A stretch of DNA of 64,000 nt from contig NZ_JBIGHX010000001.1 of assembly GCF_043555885.1 (NCBI RefSeq), positions 744,001 through 808,000 on the forward strand, written 5' to 3'. Position 1 is the first letter of the stretch; each line of letters opens with the position of its first letter. Of the stretch, positions 24,705 to 32,242 are shown piece after piece. The notes under the pieces are model-generated. The model searched no databases. It was not told where the DNA came from and saw only the letters and a program-made list of their open reading frames with translations. Origin of the DNA: Pelomonas lactea (lineage in GTDB: Bacteria; Pseudomonadota; Gammaproteobacteria; Burkholderiales; Burkholderiaceae_C). A program made the translations under genes and the position numbers.

Positions 24705-27494
24705 TCAGAGCGTCTTCAGCAGCGCCTCGACCTGGGACTGCTGCGGGAACTTCTTGCCCAGCTTCGCCAGGCTCTCCAGCTCCGCCTTGGCGGCCGGCTT
24801 GTTGCCGGACTGGATCAGGATCTGCGCCAGGTTGAGCCGGAACGACAGCTCATCGGGCTGGTCGGCGATGAGCTGGCGCTGCAGGCTGACGGCCTTGTCG
24901 AACTGCTTGTCACCCGCCAGCACGGTGGCGTAGGTGTCGCGCAGCGCGGCGTCATCGGGGCGCAGCTTGAGGCCGCGCTCGGCCAGCTCACGAGCGCCAG
25001 GCTTGCCGACCTTGCTGCGCAGCCAGGCGACGTTGTTGATCAGCGGCACGGCGTCCGGGTAGCGCTTGAGCAGCGCCTCGTAGCGGGCCAGCGCGCCGTC
25101 GAAGTCGCCACGGGCCAGCGTCACGTCGGCCACTGCGGTCGCGAACGAGGTGTCCTGCGGGTGGGTGGCCAGCCACTGCGTCTCGAAGGCCAGCGCCTCG
25201 TCGCGCTTCTTGCTGGCCAGCAGCAGCGCGAACAGGCGCGGCGCGGCGTCGCCCGGCTCGGGCAGCGCGACGGCCTTGCGCAGCAGCGCCAGCGCGACGT
25301 CGGGATGCTGGCGGTGCAGCTCCAGGTCGGATTCGACGACCAGCGAGTACGCCTCCTGCGGGTACTTCTTCTGGCGCTCGCGCAGCGCGGCCTGGGCCTC
25401 GTCCAGCCGGCCCTGGCGCATCGCGAGCTGGATCAGCAGGCGCTGCGCCGTGACGGAACCCGGCTCGGCCTCCAGCGCGCGCTTGACCTCGCGCTCGGCG
25501 GCGGCGTAGTCCTTGTCGACGAAGCGCAGCTGCGCCAGGCCCAGGTAGCCGTGCGCGCGCGCGGGCGCCAGCGCGGTCAGGCGCGAATAGGTCTTGGCGG
25601 CCTGGGCCTTGTCGCCCGAGGCCAGCTGCGTGCGCGCCAGGCGCTCCAGCAGGTCGGGGTTCAGCGGCTGCGCGGCCGTGGCTTCCTGCGCGGCCTGCGC
25701 GGCGGCAGGGACGTTGCCCAGGCGCAGCTGGTGGTCGATCAGCGCCAGGCGCAGCGCGGCTTCGTTGGGCTCCTCGCGCACCGCCGTGTTCAGCACCTCC
25801 GTCACGCGCTCGGCGGGCGCATGCGTCTGCAGCAGCAGCTCGGCCAGCGCCAGGCGGGCCTGCGCCGAATGCTGCTGGTTGGCGACGAAGGCCTCCAGCC
25901 GCTTGACGGCCGCTTCCGTGCGGCTGGCCTGCAGGTCGATGGCCACCAGGCCCAGCGCGGCCGGCAGGTAGCCGGCGTCGGCCTTCAGCGCGGCCTCGAA
26001 GGCCGCCTGCGCGCCGGCCACGTCCTTGCGCACCAGCAGGATGCGGCCACGCAGCGCCGGCGGCACGGGGCTGTCCTTCATCTTGGGCGCCAGCTTGTCG
26101 AGCGCGGCCAGCGCGGCCGGGAAGTCCTGGCGGCGCATCAGCGAATTGACCAGCATCAGGTCGTAGTTGCTGCCGCTGTCCTTGGCGGCCAGCTCGCGCA
26201 GCTGGTTGAGCGCCGCGTCGGCCTTGGCGCGTCCGCCGCCACCGGGCGAGACGGCATCGCGGGCAATGGCGGTCAGCGCCAGTGCGGCCTGGGTCTTGGC
26301 GTCGTCGGGGCGCAGCTTGGCGGCGGCGGCGAAGGCACGGTCGGCGCCCTCGAAATTGCCCTGCATCAGCTGCGCCTTGCCGGCCAGCAGCAGCGTCTCG
26401 GCATCGGCCTTGCCGCTGTCCAGCACCGGGCGCAGCGTCTCCAGCGTCTTGGCGGGCGAGCGGCCCTGCAGCTGCAGGCCGGCGTACTGGCGGCGCAGGC
26501 CGCCGTCCTCGGGCGCCAGCTTGAGCGCCTGGTTGAGCAGGTTCTCGGCGTCGGCCAGTTGACCCAGCTGCTGGTGCGCGCCGGCGGCCAGGCGCAGCAG
26601 CGGCAGGTAGTTGGGCATCAGCTTGAGCAGCGGCAGCGCCAGCTCGCGGGCCTTGGCGGCATCGTTCTTTGCCAGCGCCAGCTGCGCCTGCAGGAAGCGG
26701 CCCTGCGGCTTCTTGGCCAGCGCGGGCGGCATGCCTTCAATGAGCTTGGCGGCCTCGTCCAGCTGCTGGCGGCCGAACGCCAGCCGCACCAGCAGGGAGC
26801 GGGCGTCGTAGTTGCCGGGGTCCAGGTCCAGCACGCGCTTGAGCAGCGGCTCGGCCTCGTCCGGCTTGCCGCGGGCCAGCAGCACCTCGGCCTTGAGCTG
26901 CACGGCCTTGACGACCTTGGGCGAACGGAACAGCAGCTCGTCCAGCTGCGCGACGGCTTCGTCGGCGAAGCCACCCGCCAGCTTGGTACGCGCGCTGACG
27001 ATGACGGCGCCCTCGTCCTGCGGCGCCAGCTGCAGCGCCTTCACGGCGGCGGCCTTGGCCTCGGTCAGGTTGCCCTGCGTCAGGTAGGCCATCGACAGCT
27101 GCTGCAGCAGCGTGGACATGGCCTTGGGGTCGGCCAGGCTCTGCTCGCCGAACTCGCTGATGAGCTTGCGCGCCTGGCCCGACTGCAGCAGCGTCTGCGC
27201 CAGCAGCGGCGCCAGCTCGTCGCGCGGCGCGCCGAGGTCCCAGGCGCGGCGCAGCTCGATCTCGGCGCCGGCCATGTCACCCGCTTCCAGCAGCGACTTG
27301 CCCAGCAGGTGGCGGCCGGTGGCGTTCTCGGGGTTCTTCTGGAGCAGGTTCTTCAGCTCGATGACGGCACCGGCCGCATCCTTCTGCTCGATGCGCTTCT
27401 GGGCAGCAGCGAGCAGCTCCTGCTCCGAGCGTTGGCTGCAGCCGGCCAGGGCGGCGGTCAGCAGGATCAGGGCGAAATGGCGCGTCTTCATCAT
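24705..27494 (-). CDS. prsT: PEP-CTERM system TPR-repeat lipoprotein PrsT
   Basis: The 929-residue protein has a lipoprotein signal (LILLTAALAGC) and then many tetratricopeptide repeats to the C-terminus, with no other domain. Length, lipobox and repeat content match PrsT, a protein found with PEP-CTERM/exosortase exopolysaccharide loci. No exosortase (xrtA) or PEP-CTERM substrate is present in this window, so the link is based on the family only. It ends one base after the convergent dadA stop. Confidence 0.87.
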   Translation of the reverse strand: MMKTRHFALILLTAALAGCSQRSEQELLAAAQKRIEQKDAAGAVIELKNLLQKNPENATGRHLLGKSLLEAGDMAGAEIELRRAWDLGAPRDELAPLLAQTLLQSGQARKLISEFGEQSLADPKAMSTLLQQLSMAYLTQGNLTEAKAAAVKALQLAPQDEGAVIVSARTKLAGGFADEAVAQLDELLFRSPKVVKAVQLKAEVLLARGKPDEAEPLLKRVLDLDPGNYDARSLLVRLAFGRQQLDEAAKLIEGMPPALAKKPQGRFLQAQLALAKNDAAKARELALPLLKLMPNYLPLLRLAAGAHQQLGQLADAENLLNQALKLAPEDGGLRRQYAGLQLQGRSPAKTLETLRPVLDSGKADAETLLLAGKAQLMQGNFEGADRAFAAAAKLRPDDAKTQAALALTAIARDAVSPGGGGRAKADAALNQLRELAAKDSGSNYDLMLVNSLMRRQDFPAALAALDKLAPKMKDSPVPPALRGRILLVRKDVAGAQAAFEAALKADAGYLPAALGLVAIDLQASRTEAAVKRLEAFVANQQHSAQARLALAELLLQTHAPAERVTEVLNTAVREEPNEAALRLALIDHQLRLGNVPAAAQAAQEATAAQPLNPDLLERLARTQLASGDKAQAAKTYSRLTALAPARAHGYLGLAQLRFVDKDYAAAEREVKRALEAEPGSVTAQRLLIQLAMRQGRLDEAQAALRERQKKYPQEAYSLVVESDLELHRQHPDVALALLRKAVALPEPGDAAPRLFALLLASKKRDEALAFETQWLATHPQDTSFATAVADVTLARGDFDGALARYEALLKRYPDAVPLINNVAWLRSKVGKPGARELAERGLKLRPDDAALRDTYATVLAGDKQFDKAVSLQRQLIADQPDELSFRLNLAQILIQSGNKPAAKAELESLAKLGKKFPQQSQVEALLKTL

Positions 27495-27525
27495 GTCTCC
27501 GTGAACAGGCGCGCGATTGTGTTCC

Positions 27526-27531
27526 TAGAAT
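27526..27531 (+). promoter_or_regulatory. Candidate -10 element (TAGAAT) upstream of the Hsp70-like gene
   Basis: TAGAAT, five of six matches to consensus, lies 44 bases before the ATG at 27575 in the gap between divergent genes. The -35 region is poor. Confidence 0.3.
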
Positions 27532-27574
27532 CCGCGCCCCTTGTCAGGACTGGCCCCAGGGCCGGTAATTCACC

Positions 27575-28861
27575 ATGTCTGCCGCGCCTCCCTTCTGCGC
27601 CATCGACTTCGGCACGTCCAATTCCGCCGTCGCCATCCCCGGCGCCGATGGCGCCATGCGGCTCATCGAGCTGGAGCCCGGCCAGCGCACCATGCCCACG
27701 GCCGTCTTCTACTTTGCCGAGGGCCGGCACGACGCCGACGGCCCGCCGCGCGCCTTCGGCCGCGCCGCCGTGGCCGCCTACGTGGAAGGCCACGACGGCC
27801 GGCTGATGCGCTCGATGAAGAGCATCCTCGGCTCGGCGCTCATCGACCAGACCACCGACGTTGGCGGCGGCCGCGGCGCCAAGTACGCCGACATCGTGTC
27901 GGGCTACCTGAAGCGCCTGCGCCGCCTGGCCGGCGAGCCCACGCGGGTGGTGCTGGGGCGGCCGGTGTTTTTCGTCGACGGCGAGCCCGAGCGCGACGCG
28001 ACCGCGCAGGCGCAGCTGGAGGCCTGCGCGCGCGCCGTGGGCTTCACGGACGTGCACTTCCAGTACGAGCCCATCGCCGCCGCGTTCGACTTCGAGCAGC
28101 AGGCCATCCGCGAAGGCCGCGGCGAGCAGATCGTGCTGGTGGCCGACATCGGCGGCGGCACCAGCGACTTTTCCCTCGTGCGCGTGGGCCCCGAGCGCGT
28201 GCAGCGGCTGGCACGGCGCGACGACATCCTGGCCAGCCACGGCGTACACATCGCCGGCACGGACTTCGACCGCCACATCGAGCTGGCCGGCCTGCTGCCC
28301 GAGTTCGGCTACCGCGCCACCGGCCCCAGCGGGCGGGAGATACCCAGCGGCATTTACTTCGACCTCGCCACCTGGCACCTCATCAACACCTGCTACTCGC
28401 CGCTGCGCGTGGCCGAGTGGCGCAACATGAAGAGCTGGTTCAACGACGTGCGCCAGCACGCGCGGCTGATGACGGTGCTGGAGGAGCGCCTGGGCCACGA
28501 GCTGGCCGCGCGCGCCGAGGGCGCCAAGATCGCCGTCTCCGGCGGCGCCGACACGACGGTGGACCTCTCCCACGTCGAGACCGGCCTGGTGCTGCCGCTC
28601 AGCGAGAAGACCGCCGTGGACGCGCTGCGCGCCGACCTGGACCGCATCATCGCCACGGCCCACGAGACCGTGGCGCTGGCGGGCCTGAAGCCCGAGCAGG
28701 TCGACGCGCTGTACTTCACCGGCGGCTCCACCGGCCTGCGCCTGCTGGTTGACGGCATGGCGGCGGGCTTCCCCGGCGCGGCGCGCGTCACGGGCGACCG
28801 CTTCGCGTCGGTGGCGACGGGGCTGGGGCTGCACGCACAGCGGCTGTTCGGCAGCGCCTGA
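27575..28861 (+). CDS. yegD: Hsp70-family protein, YegD-like
   Basis: The 428-residue protein carries the actin-fold ATPase motifs of Hsp70: phosphate loop 1 IDFGTSNSAVAI near residue 10, phosphate loop 2 VADIGGGTSDFSLV near residue 190 and the adenosine motif YFTGGSTGLRLL near residue 380. The peptide-binding domain of DnaK is absent, so the protein ends with the ATPase part as in YegD. Partner and substrate are unknown. Confidence 0.9.
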   Translation: MSAAPPFCAIDFGTSNSAVAIPGADGAMRLIELEPGQRTMPTAVFYFAEGRHDADGPPRAFGRAAVAAYVEGHDGRLMRSMKSILGSALIDQTTDVGGGRGAKYADIVSGYLKRLRRLAGEPTRVVLGRPVFFVDGEPERDATAQAQLEACARAVGFTDVHFQYEPIAAAFDFEQQAIREGRGEQIVLVADIGGGTSDFSLVRVGPERVQRLARRDDILASHGVHIAGTDFDRHIELAGLLPEFGYRATGPSGREIPSGIYFDLATWHLINTCYSPLRVAEWRNMKSWFNDVRQHARLMTVLEERLGHELAARAEGAKIAVSGGADTTVDLSHVETGLVLPLSEKTAVDALRADLDRIIATAHETVALAGLKPEQVDALYFTGGSTGLRLLVDGMAAGFPGAARVTGDRFASVATGLGLHAQRLFGSA

Positions 28862-28881
28862 GCGCCGCGCACCGGCGCTGG

Positions 28882-28887
28882 TAGGCT
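28882..28887 (+). promoter_or_regulatory. Candidate -10 element (TAGGCT) upstream of the S9 peptidase gene
   Basis: TAGGCT lies 33 bases before the ATG at 28920, in the 58-base gap after yegD. It matches the recurring TAGRMT pattern seen upstream of other genes here. No -35 is evident. Confidence 0.25.
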
Positions 28888-28919
28888 GCGCGGCTTCGCC
28901 TCACCCGAACGCGCACCTC

Positions 28920-31322
28920 ATGTTGAAAGCCCTCACCTGGGCCGCCGCCGCCCTGGCCGCCACCGCGGCCCACGCGGCCGAACCCGCCACCTACCAGCAG
29001 CCCTCGGCCGAGATCCGCGCCGTGCTGGACGCCCCGCCACTGCCCGGCCACGCGCTGTCGCCCGACCAGCGCACCCTCGCCAGCGTCGGCGTGCGGCGCT
29101 ACCGCGGCGTGGCCGAGCTGGCGCGACCGGTGCTGCGCCTGGCCGGCCTGCGCATCGACGCGGCCGCCAGCAGCCCGCAGCTGACCGGTCACATCGAGTC
29201 CATCACGCTGCGCGAGCTGGCCAACCCCGGCGCGCCGGAGCGCATCGTCAAGCTGCCGGCCGGCGGCAGCTTCTCGGCGCTGCGCTGGTCGCCCGACAGC
29301 CGGCGCTTCCTGCTGAACCGCCGCACCGCCAGCGCCACCGAGCTGTGGGTGGGCGACGCCGCCACCGGCCAGGTGCGCCCCGTCAAGGGCGTGAAGCTCA
29401 ACACCGTCCTCGGCACGTCGGTCGCCTGGATCGGCGCTGACGAGATCGTCGCGCTGACCGTGCCCGAGCGCCGCGGCCCCGCGCCGGTGTTCGACGCGCC
29501 CAGCGGGCCTGCCATCCAGGAATCCATGGGCCGCACGTCGCCCGAGCGCACGCTGCAGGACCTGCTGAAGAACGCCCAGGACGAGGCGCTGTTCGTGCAC
29601 CACGCGACGTCCGCGCTGCGCCGCATCCAGCTGGCCACCGGCGCGTCGCGCGAGATCGGCACGCCGGGGCTCTACGCCGACCTCGAGGTCGTCGGCCAGC
29701 ACGGCACGCTGCTGACCGAACGCCTGGTGCCGCCGTTCAGCTACCAGGTCACCTGGCAGGACTTCGCCCGCCAGGTCGAGCTGCGTGATGCCAAGGGCCA
29801 GCTGCTGCGCGACCTGGGCACCGTCAAGCTCAAGGAAGGCGTGCCGGTGGAAGGCGTCATCACCGGCCCGCGCAACTTCAGCAGCTCGCCGCAGGCCGAC
29901 GGCGCCGTCTACTGGGTGGAAGCGCTGGACGGTGGCGACCAGCGCAACAAGGTGCCCCAGCGCGACCGGCTCATGCGCCTGGACCCGCCCTACCAGGGCG
30001 AGGCCCGCGAGGTGCACCGCACGGCCGGCCGGCTGAGCAGCCTGCTGTTCGTCGAAGGCAGCGCGCGCGCGCTGGTGACCGACTTCGACCGCGACCGCCT
30101 GTGGGTGACGACCGACCTGCTCGCGCTGGACGGCGCCGCCACCCCGCAGCGCCTGCAGGACCGCTCCTGGCGCGACCGCTACAACGACCCCGGCCAGCCG
30201 CTGCTGCGCCTGCTGCCCAACGGCCGCAACGTCGCCCGCGTGGACGGCGGCGACCGCCTGCTGTTCGCCGGCGCCGGCGCCAGCAAGGACGGCGACCTGC
30301 CGTTCATCGACAGCGTCAGCCTCAAGGAAGGCAAGCCCACGCGGCTGTTCCGCTCGGGCACCACGCACTACGAGCGCCCGATCACGCTGCTGGCCGACGG
30401 CCGCCTGCTGACCAGCCGCGAGAGCGCCACCGAGCCGCCCAACCTCGTGCTGCGCAGCGGCGACGGCTTCGCGCAGATGCAGCCCGTCACGCGCAACACC
30501 GACCCCACGCCGCAGCTGCGCGCCCTCAAGCGCGAGCTGGTGAAGTTCAAGCGCGCCGACGGCGTGGAGCTGTCGTTCTGGATGTACCTGCCGCCCGACC
30601 ACCAGCCCGGCCAGCGCCGCCCGACGCTGGTGTGGGCCTACCCGCTGGAGTTCACCGACGCGTCCACGGCGGGCCAGGTCAGCGGCTCCGGCAGCCGCTT
30701 CGTGCAGCTGGCCGGCACCAGCCCGGTCATGATGGCGCTGGACGGCTACGTGGTGCTGATGGACGCGACGATGCCCGTCGTCGGCGACCCCAAGACCGTC
30801 AACGACAGCTTCGTCGAGCAGATCACCGCCAACGCCAAGGCCATCATCGACAAGGCGGCCGAGCTGGGCGTCAGCGACCCGCAGCAGATGGTGGTGGGCG
30901 GCCACAGCTACGGCGCCTTCATGACGGCCAACCTGCTGGCCCACACCGACCTGTTCAAGGCCGGCATCGCGCGCAGCGGCGCCTACAACCGCACGCTGAC
31001 GCCGTTCGGCTTCCAGAGCGAGCGCCGCACCTACTGGGAGGCGCAGGACGTCTACCTGAAGCTGTCGCCGTTCAACTACGCCGACAAGCTCAAGGAGCCG
31101 CTGCTGCTGATCCACGGCGAGAGTGACGACAACCCCGGCACCTTCCCCATCCAGTCGGCGCGCTTCTACCAGGCGCTGGCCGGCACCGGCGGCCAGGTGC
31201 GCTACGTGGTGCTGCCGCACGAGTCGCACGGCTACTCGGCGCGCGAGTCCATCGGCCACACGCTGTGGGAGATGAGCACCTGGATGAAGCGGCAGACGGC
31301 CGACCCCAAGGCGCCCCGCTGA
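28920..31322 (+). CDS. S9-family (prolyl oligopeptidase/dipeptidyl peptidase-like) exported serine peptidase
   Basis: The 800-residue protein has a signal peptide ending AHAAEP, a long beta-propeller-like middle region (about residues 60-530) and a C-terminal alpha/beta hydrolase domain. The nucleophile is in VVGGHSYGAFMTANLL near residue 662, with an acid in LLIHGESDDNPG and a histidine in LPHESHGYSARES. It is predicted to hydrolyse short peptides in the periplasm. The start ATG at 28920 gives the signal peptide directly. Confidence 0.92.
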   Translation: MLKALTWAAAALAATAAHAAEPATYQQPSAEIRAVLDAPPLPGHALSPDQRTLASVGVRRYRGVAELARPVLRLAGLRIDAAASSPQLTGHIESITLRELANPGAPERIVKLPAGGSFSALRWSPDSRRFLLNRRTASATELWVGDAATGQVRPVKGVKLNTVLGTSVAWIGADEIVALTVPERRGPAPVFDAPSGPAIQESMGRTSPERTLQDLLKNAQDEALFVHHATSALRRIQLATGASREIGTPGLYADLEVVGQHGTLLTERLVPPFSYQVTWQDFARQVELRDAKGQLLRDLGTVKLKEGVPVEGVITGPRNFSSSPQADGAVYWVEALDGGDQRNKVPQRDRLMRLDPPYQGEAREVHRTAGRLSSLLFVEGSARALVTDFDRDRLWVTTDLLALDGAATPQRLQDRSWRDRYNDPGQPLLRLLPNGRNVARVDGGDRLLFAGAGASKDGDLPFIDSVSLKEGKPTRLFRSGTTHYERPITLLADGRLLTSRESATEPPNLVLRSGDGFAQMQPVTRNTDPTPQLRALKRELVKFKRADGVELSFWMYLPPDHQPGQRRPTLVWAYPLEFTDASTAGQVSGSGSRFVQLAGTSPVMMALDGYVVLMDATMPVVGDPKTVNDSFVEQITANAKAIIDKAAELGVSDPQQMVVGGHSYGAFMTANLLAHTDLFKAGIARSGAYNRTLTPFGFQSERRTYWEAQDVYLKLSPFNYADKLKEPLLLIHGESDDNPGTFPIQSARFYQALAGTGGQVRYVVLPHESHGYSARESIGHTLWEMSTWMKRQTADPKAPR

Positions 31323-31361
31323 ACGCGGGCACCTCGCGTCGGCCCAGGCAGCCCCGGCGCC

Positions 31362-32018
31362 TCAGCGGCGGGGCGGCGCGGTCCGGCGCCGTTGCGCCGG
31401 GTGCGGCGCGGGACGCGCCCCGGGCCGGGCCGTGGGCTTCAGGGGCCGCGACACATCCGCCAGCATCAGCACCGCGCTGACGAGGCCTTCGACGGCCTCC
31501 TCAAGATCCGCCGGCGGCTCCAGCGACTCGATCTCCTCCAGCAGCGCGTCAGCGTCTTCCAGATCGTCCGGGTCCAGGTGCAGGTAGATCGCCGCCAGCG
31601 GCTCCAGCAGCGGCTCCTCGGGCAACTGCATCAGCGCGGGATGCGCATCCAGCGCATGCGCAAAGCCGGCCACCCAGGGCAGCACGGTTTCGCTGGGGTC
31701 GTCGCTCTCGTCGAGCTCGAAGATCCACGGGTCGAACCACTGCCGGCCGGCAATCGCCACGTTCAGCTCCTTGTGGCGACGGCGCAGCAGGGCCAGCAAC
31801 TCGTCGTTCACACGGGCTGGCGTGGGCCGGCCCTCGCTGTCGAGGATGGGCGGCAGCCAGGCCGACAAGGGCACGGCCTCGGGCTGCAGCAGCACGCCGC
31901 ACAGATAACCGTCCACCATGCTGACGTCCAGCGGCTCCAGCGGCGCGGGCAGCGCGTCCAGCAGCGCCTGCAGGTGCTCCAGGTCGGTTTCGGAGAGGGA
32001 TTCGGCGGCGGGTTTCAT
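31362..32018 (-). CDS. UPF0149 (YecA/YgfB) family protein
   Basis: The 218-residue acidic protein has the family segments LDALPAPLEPLDVSMVDGYLCG near the N-terminus and WVAGFAHALD with PLAAIYLHL in the second half. The C-terminal 30 residues are Arg/Pro-rich and probably disordered. The molecular role of UPF0149 proteins is not settled. It converges on the S9 peptidase gene and lies divergent from a terminator-bearing leader region. Confidence 0.88.
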   Translation of the reverse strand: MKPAAESLSETDLEHLQALLDALPAPLEPLDVSMVDGYLCGVLLQPEAVPLSAWLPPILDSEGRPTPARVNDELLALLRRRHKELNVAIAGRQWFDPWIFELDESDDPSETVLPWVAGFAHALDAHPALMQLPEEPLLEPLAAIYLHLDPDDLEDADALLEEIESLEPPADLEEAVEGLVSAVLMLADVSRPLKPTARPGARPAPHPAQRRRTAPPRR

Positions 32019-32092
32019 CGTCGGATTATCGACAGCTCGCCGTGAATAGTGCCCGCCCGCACGGCGGGGCGGCGCCTACAGTGGACCTTCCC

Positions 32093-32153
32093 AACGACGC
32101 CCTCCCCTCGAGGGCTTGCAGACCCGGCAGCACAGCTGACCGGGTCTTTTTTT
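32093..32153 (+). terminator. Intrinsic terminator with preceding hairpin, orphan on the plus strand
   Basis: AGACCCGG (32120-32127), a 12-base loop and CCGGGTCT (32140-32147) form a perfect 8-bp stem followed by seven T residues, a textbook intrinsic terminator. Just upstream, GCCCTC-CCCTC-GAGGGC forms another perfect 6-bp hairpin. No plus-strand gene lies between the previous divergent start (32018) and this site, so it must end a short non-coding transcript or act as an attenuator of the following MHYT gene. Confidence 0.8.
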
Positions 32154-32242
32154 GCGCCTGAATCGGGGTGGCCGTGAAGGCTGCCGCACCGGCGCCCGGG
32201 CCACGGCGCGCCAGGCTTGCGCATACCTTGCATACTGGTCCG

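Noticed and set aside
25161..27806. 881-codon open frame antisense to prsT
   Set aside because: It is the reverse reading of a highly biased TPR gene. It is Gln/Arg/Leu-rich low-complexity with no domain, while prsT has a lipobox and clear repeats.
28788..31259. 823-codon open frame antisense to the S9 peptidase
   Set aside because: GC-driven shadow of a gene with an intact signal peptide and catalytic motifs; translation is repetitive Gln/Val/Ala/His without known features.
31323..31361. Possible sixth copy of the intercistronic repeat
   Set aside because: Only GCTGAACGCGGGC resembles the repeat; no hairpins or conserved end follow, so chance or a small remnant cannot be told apart.
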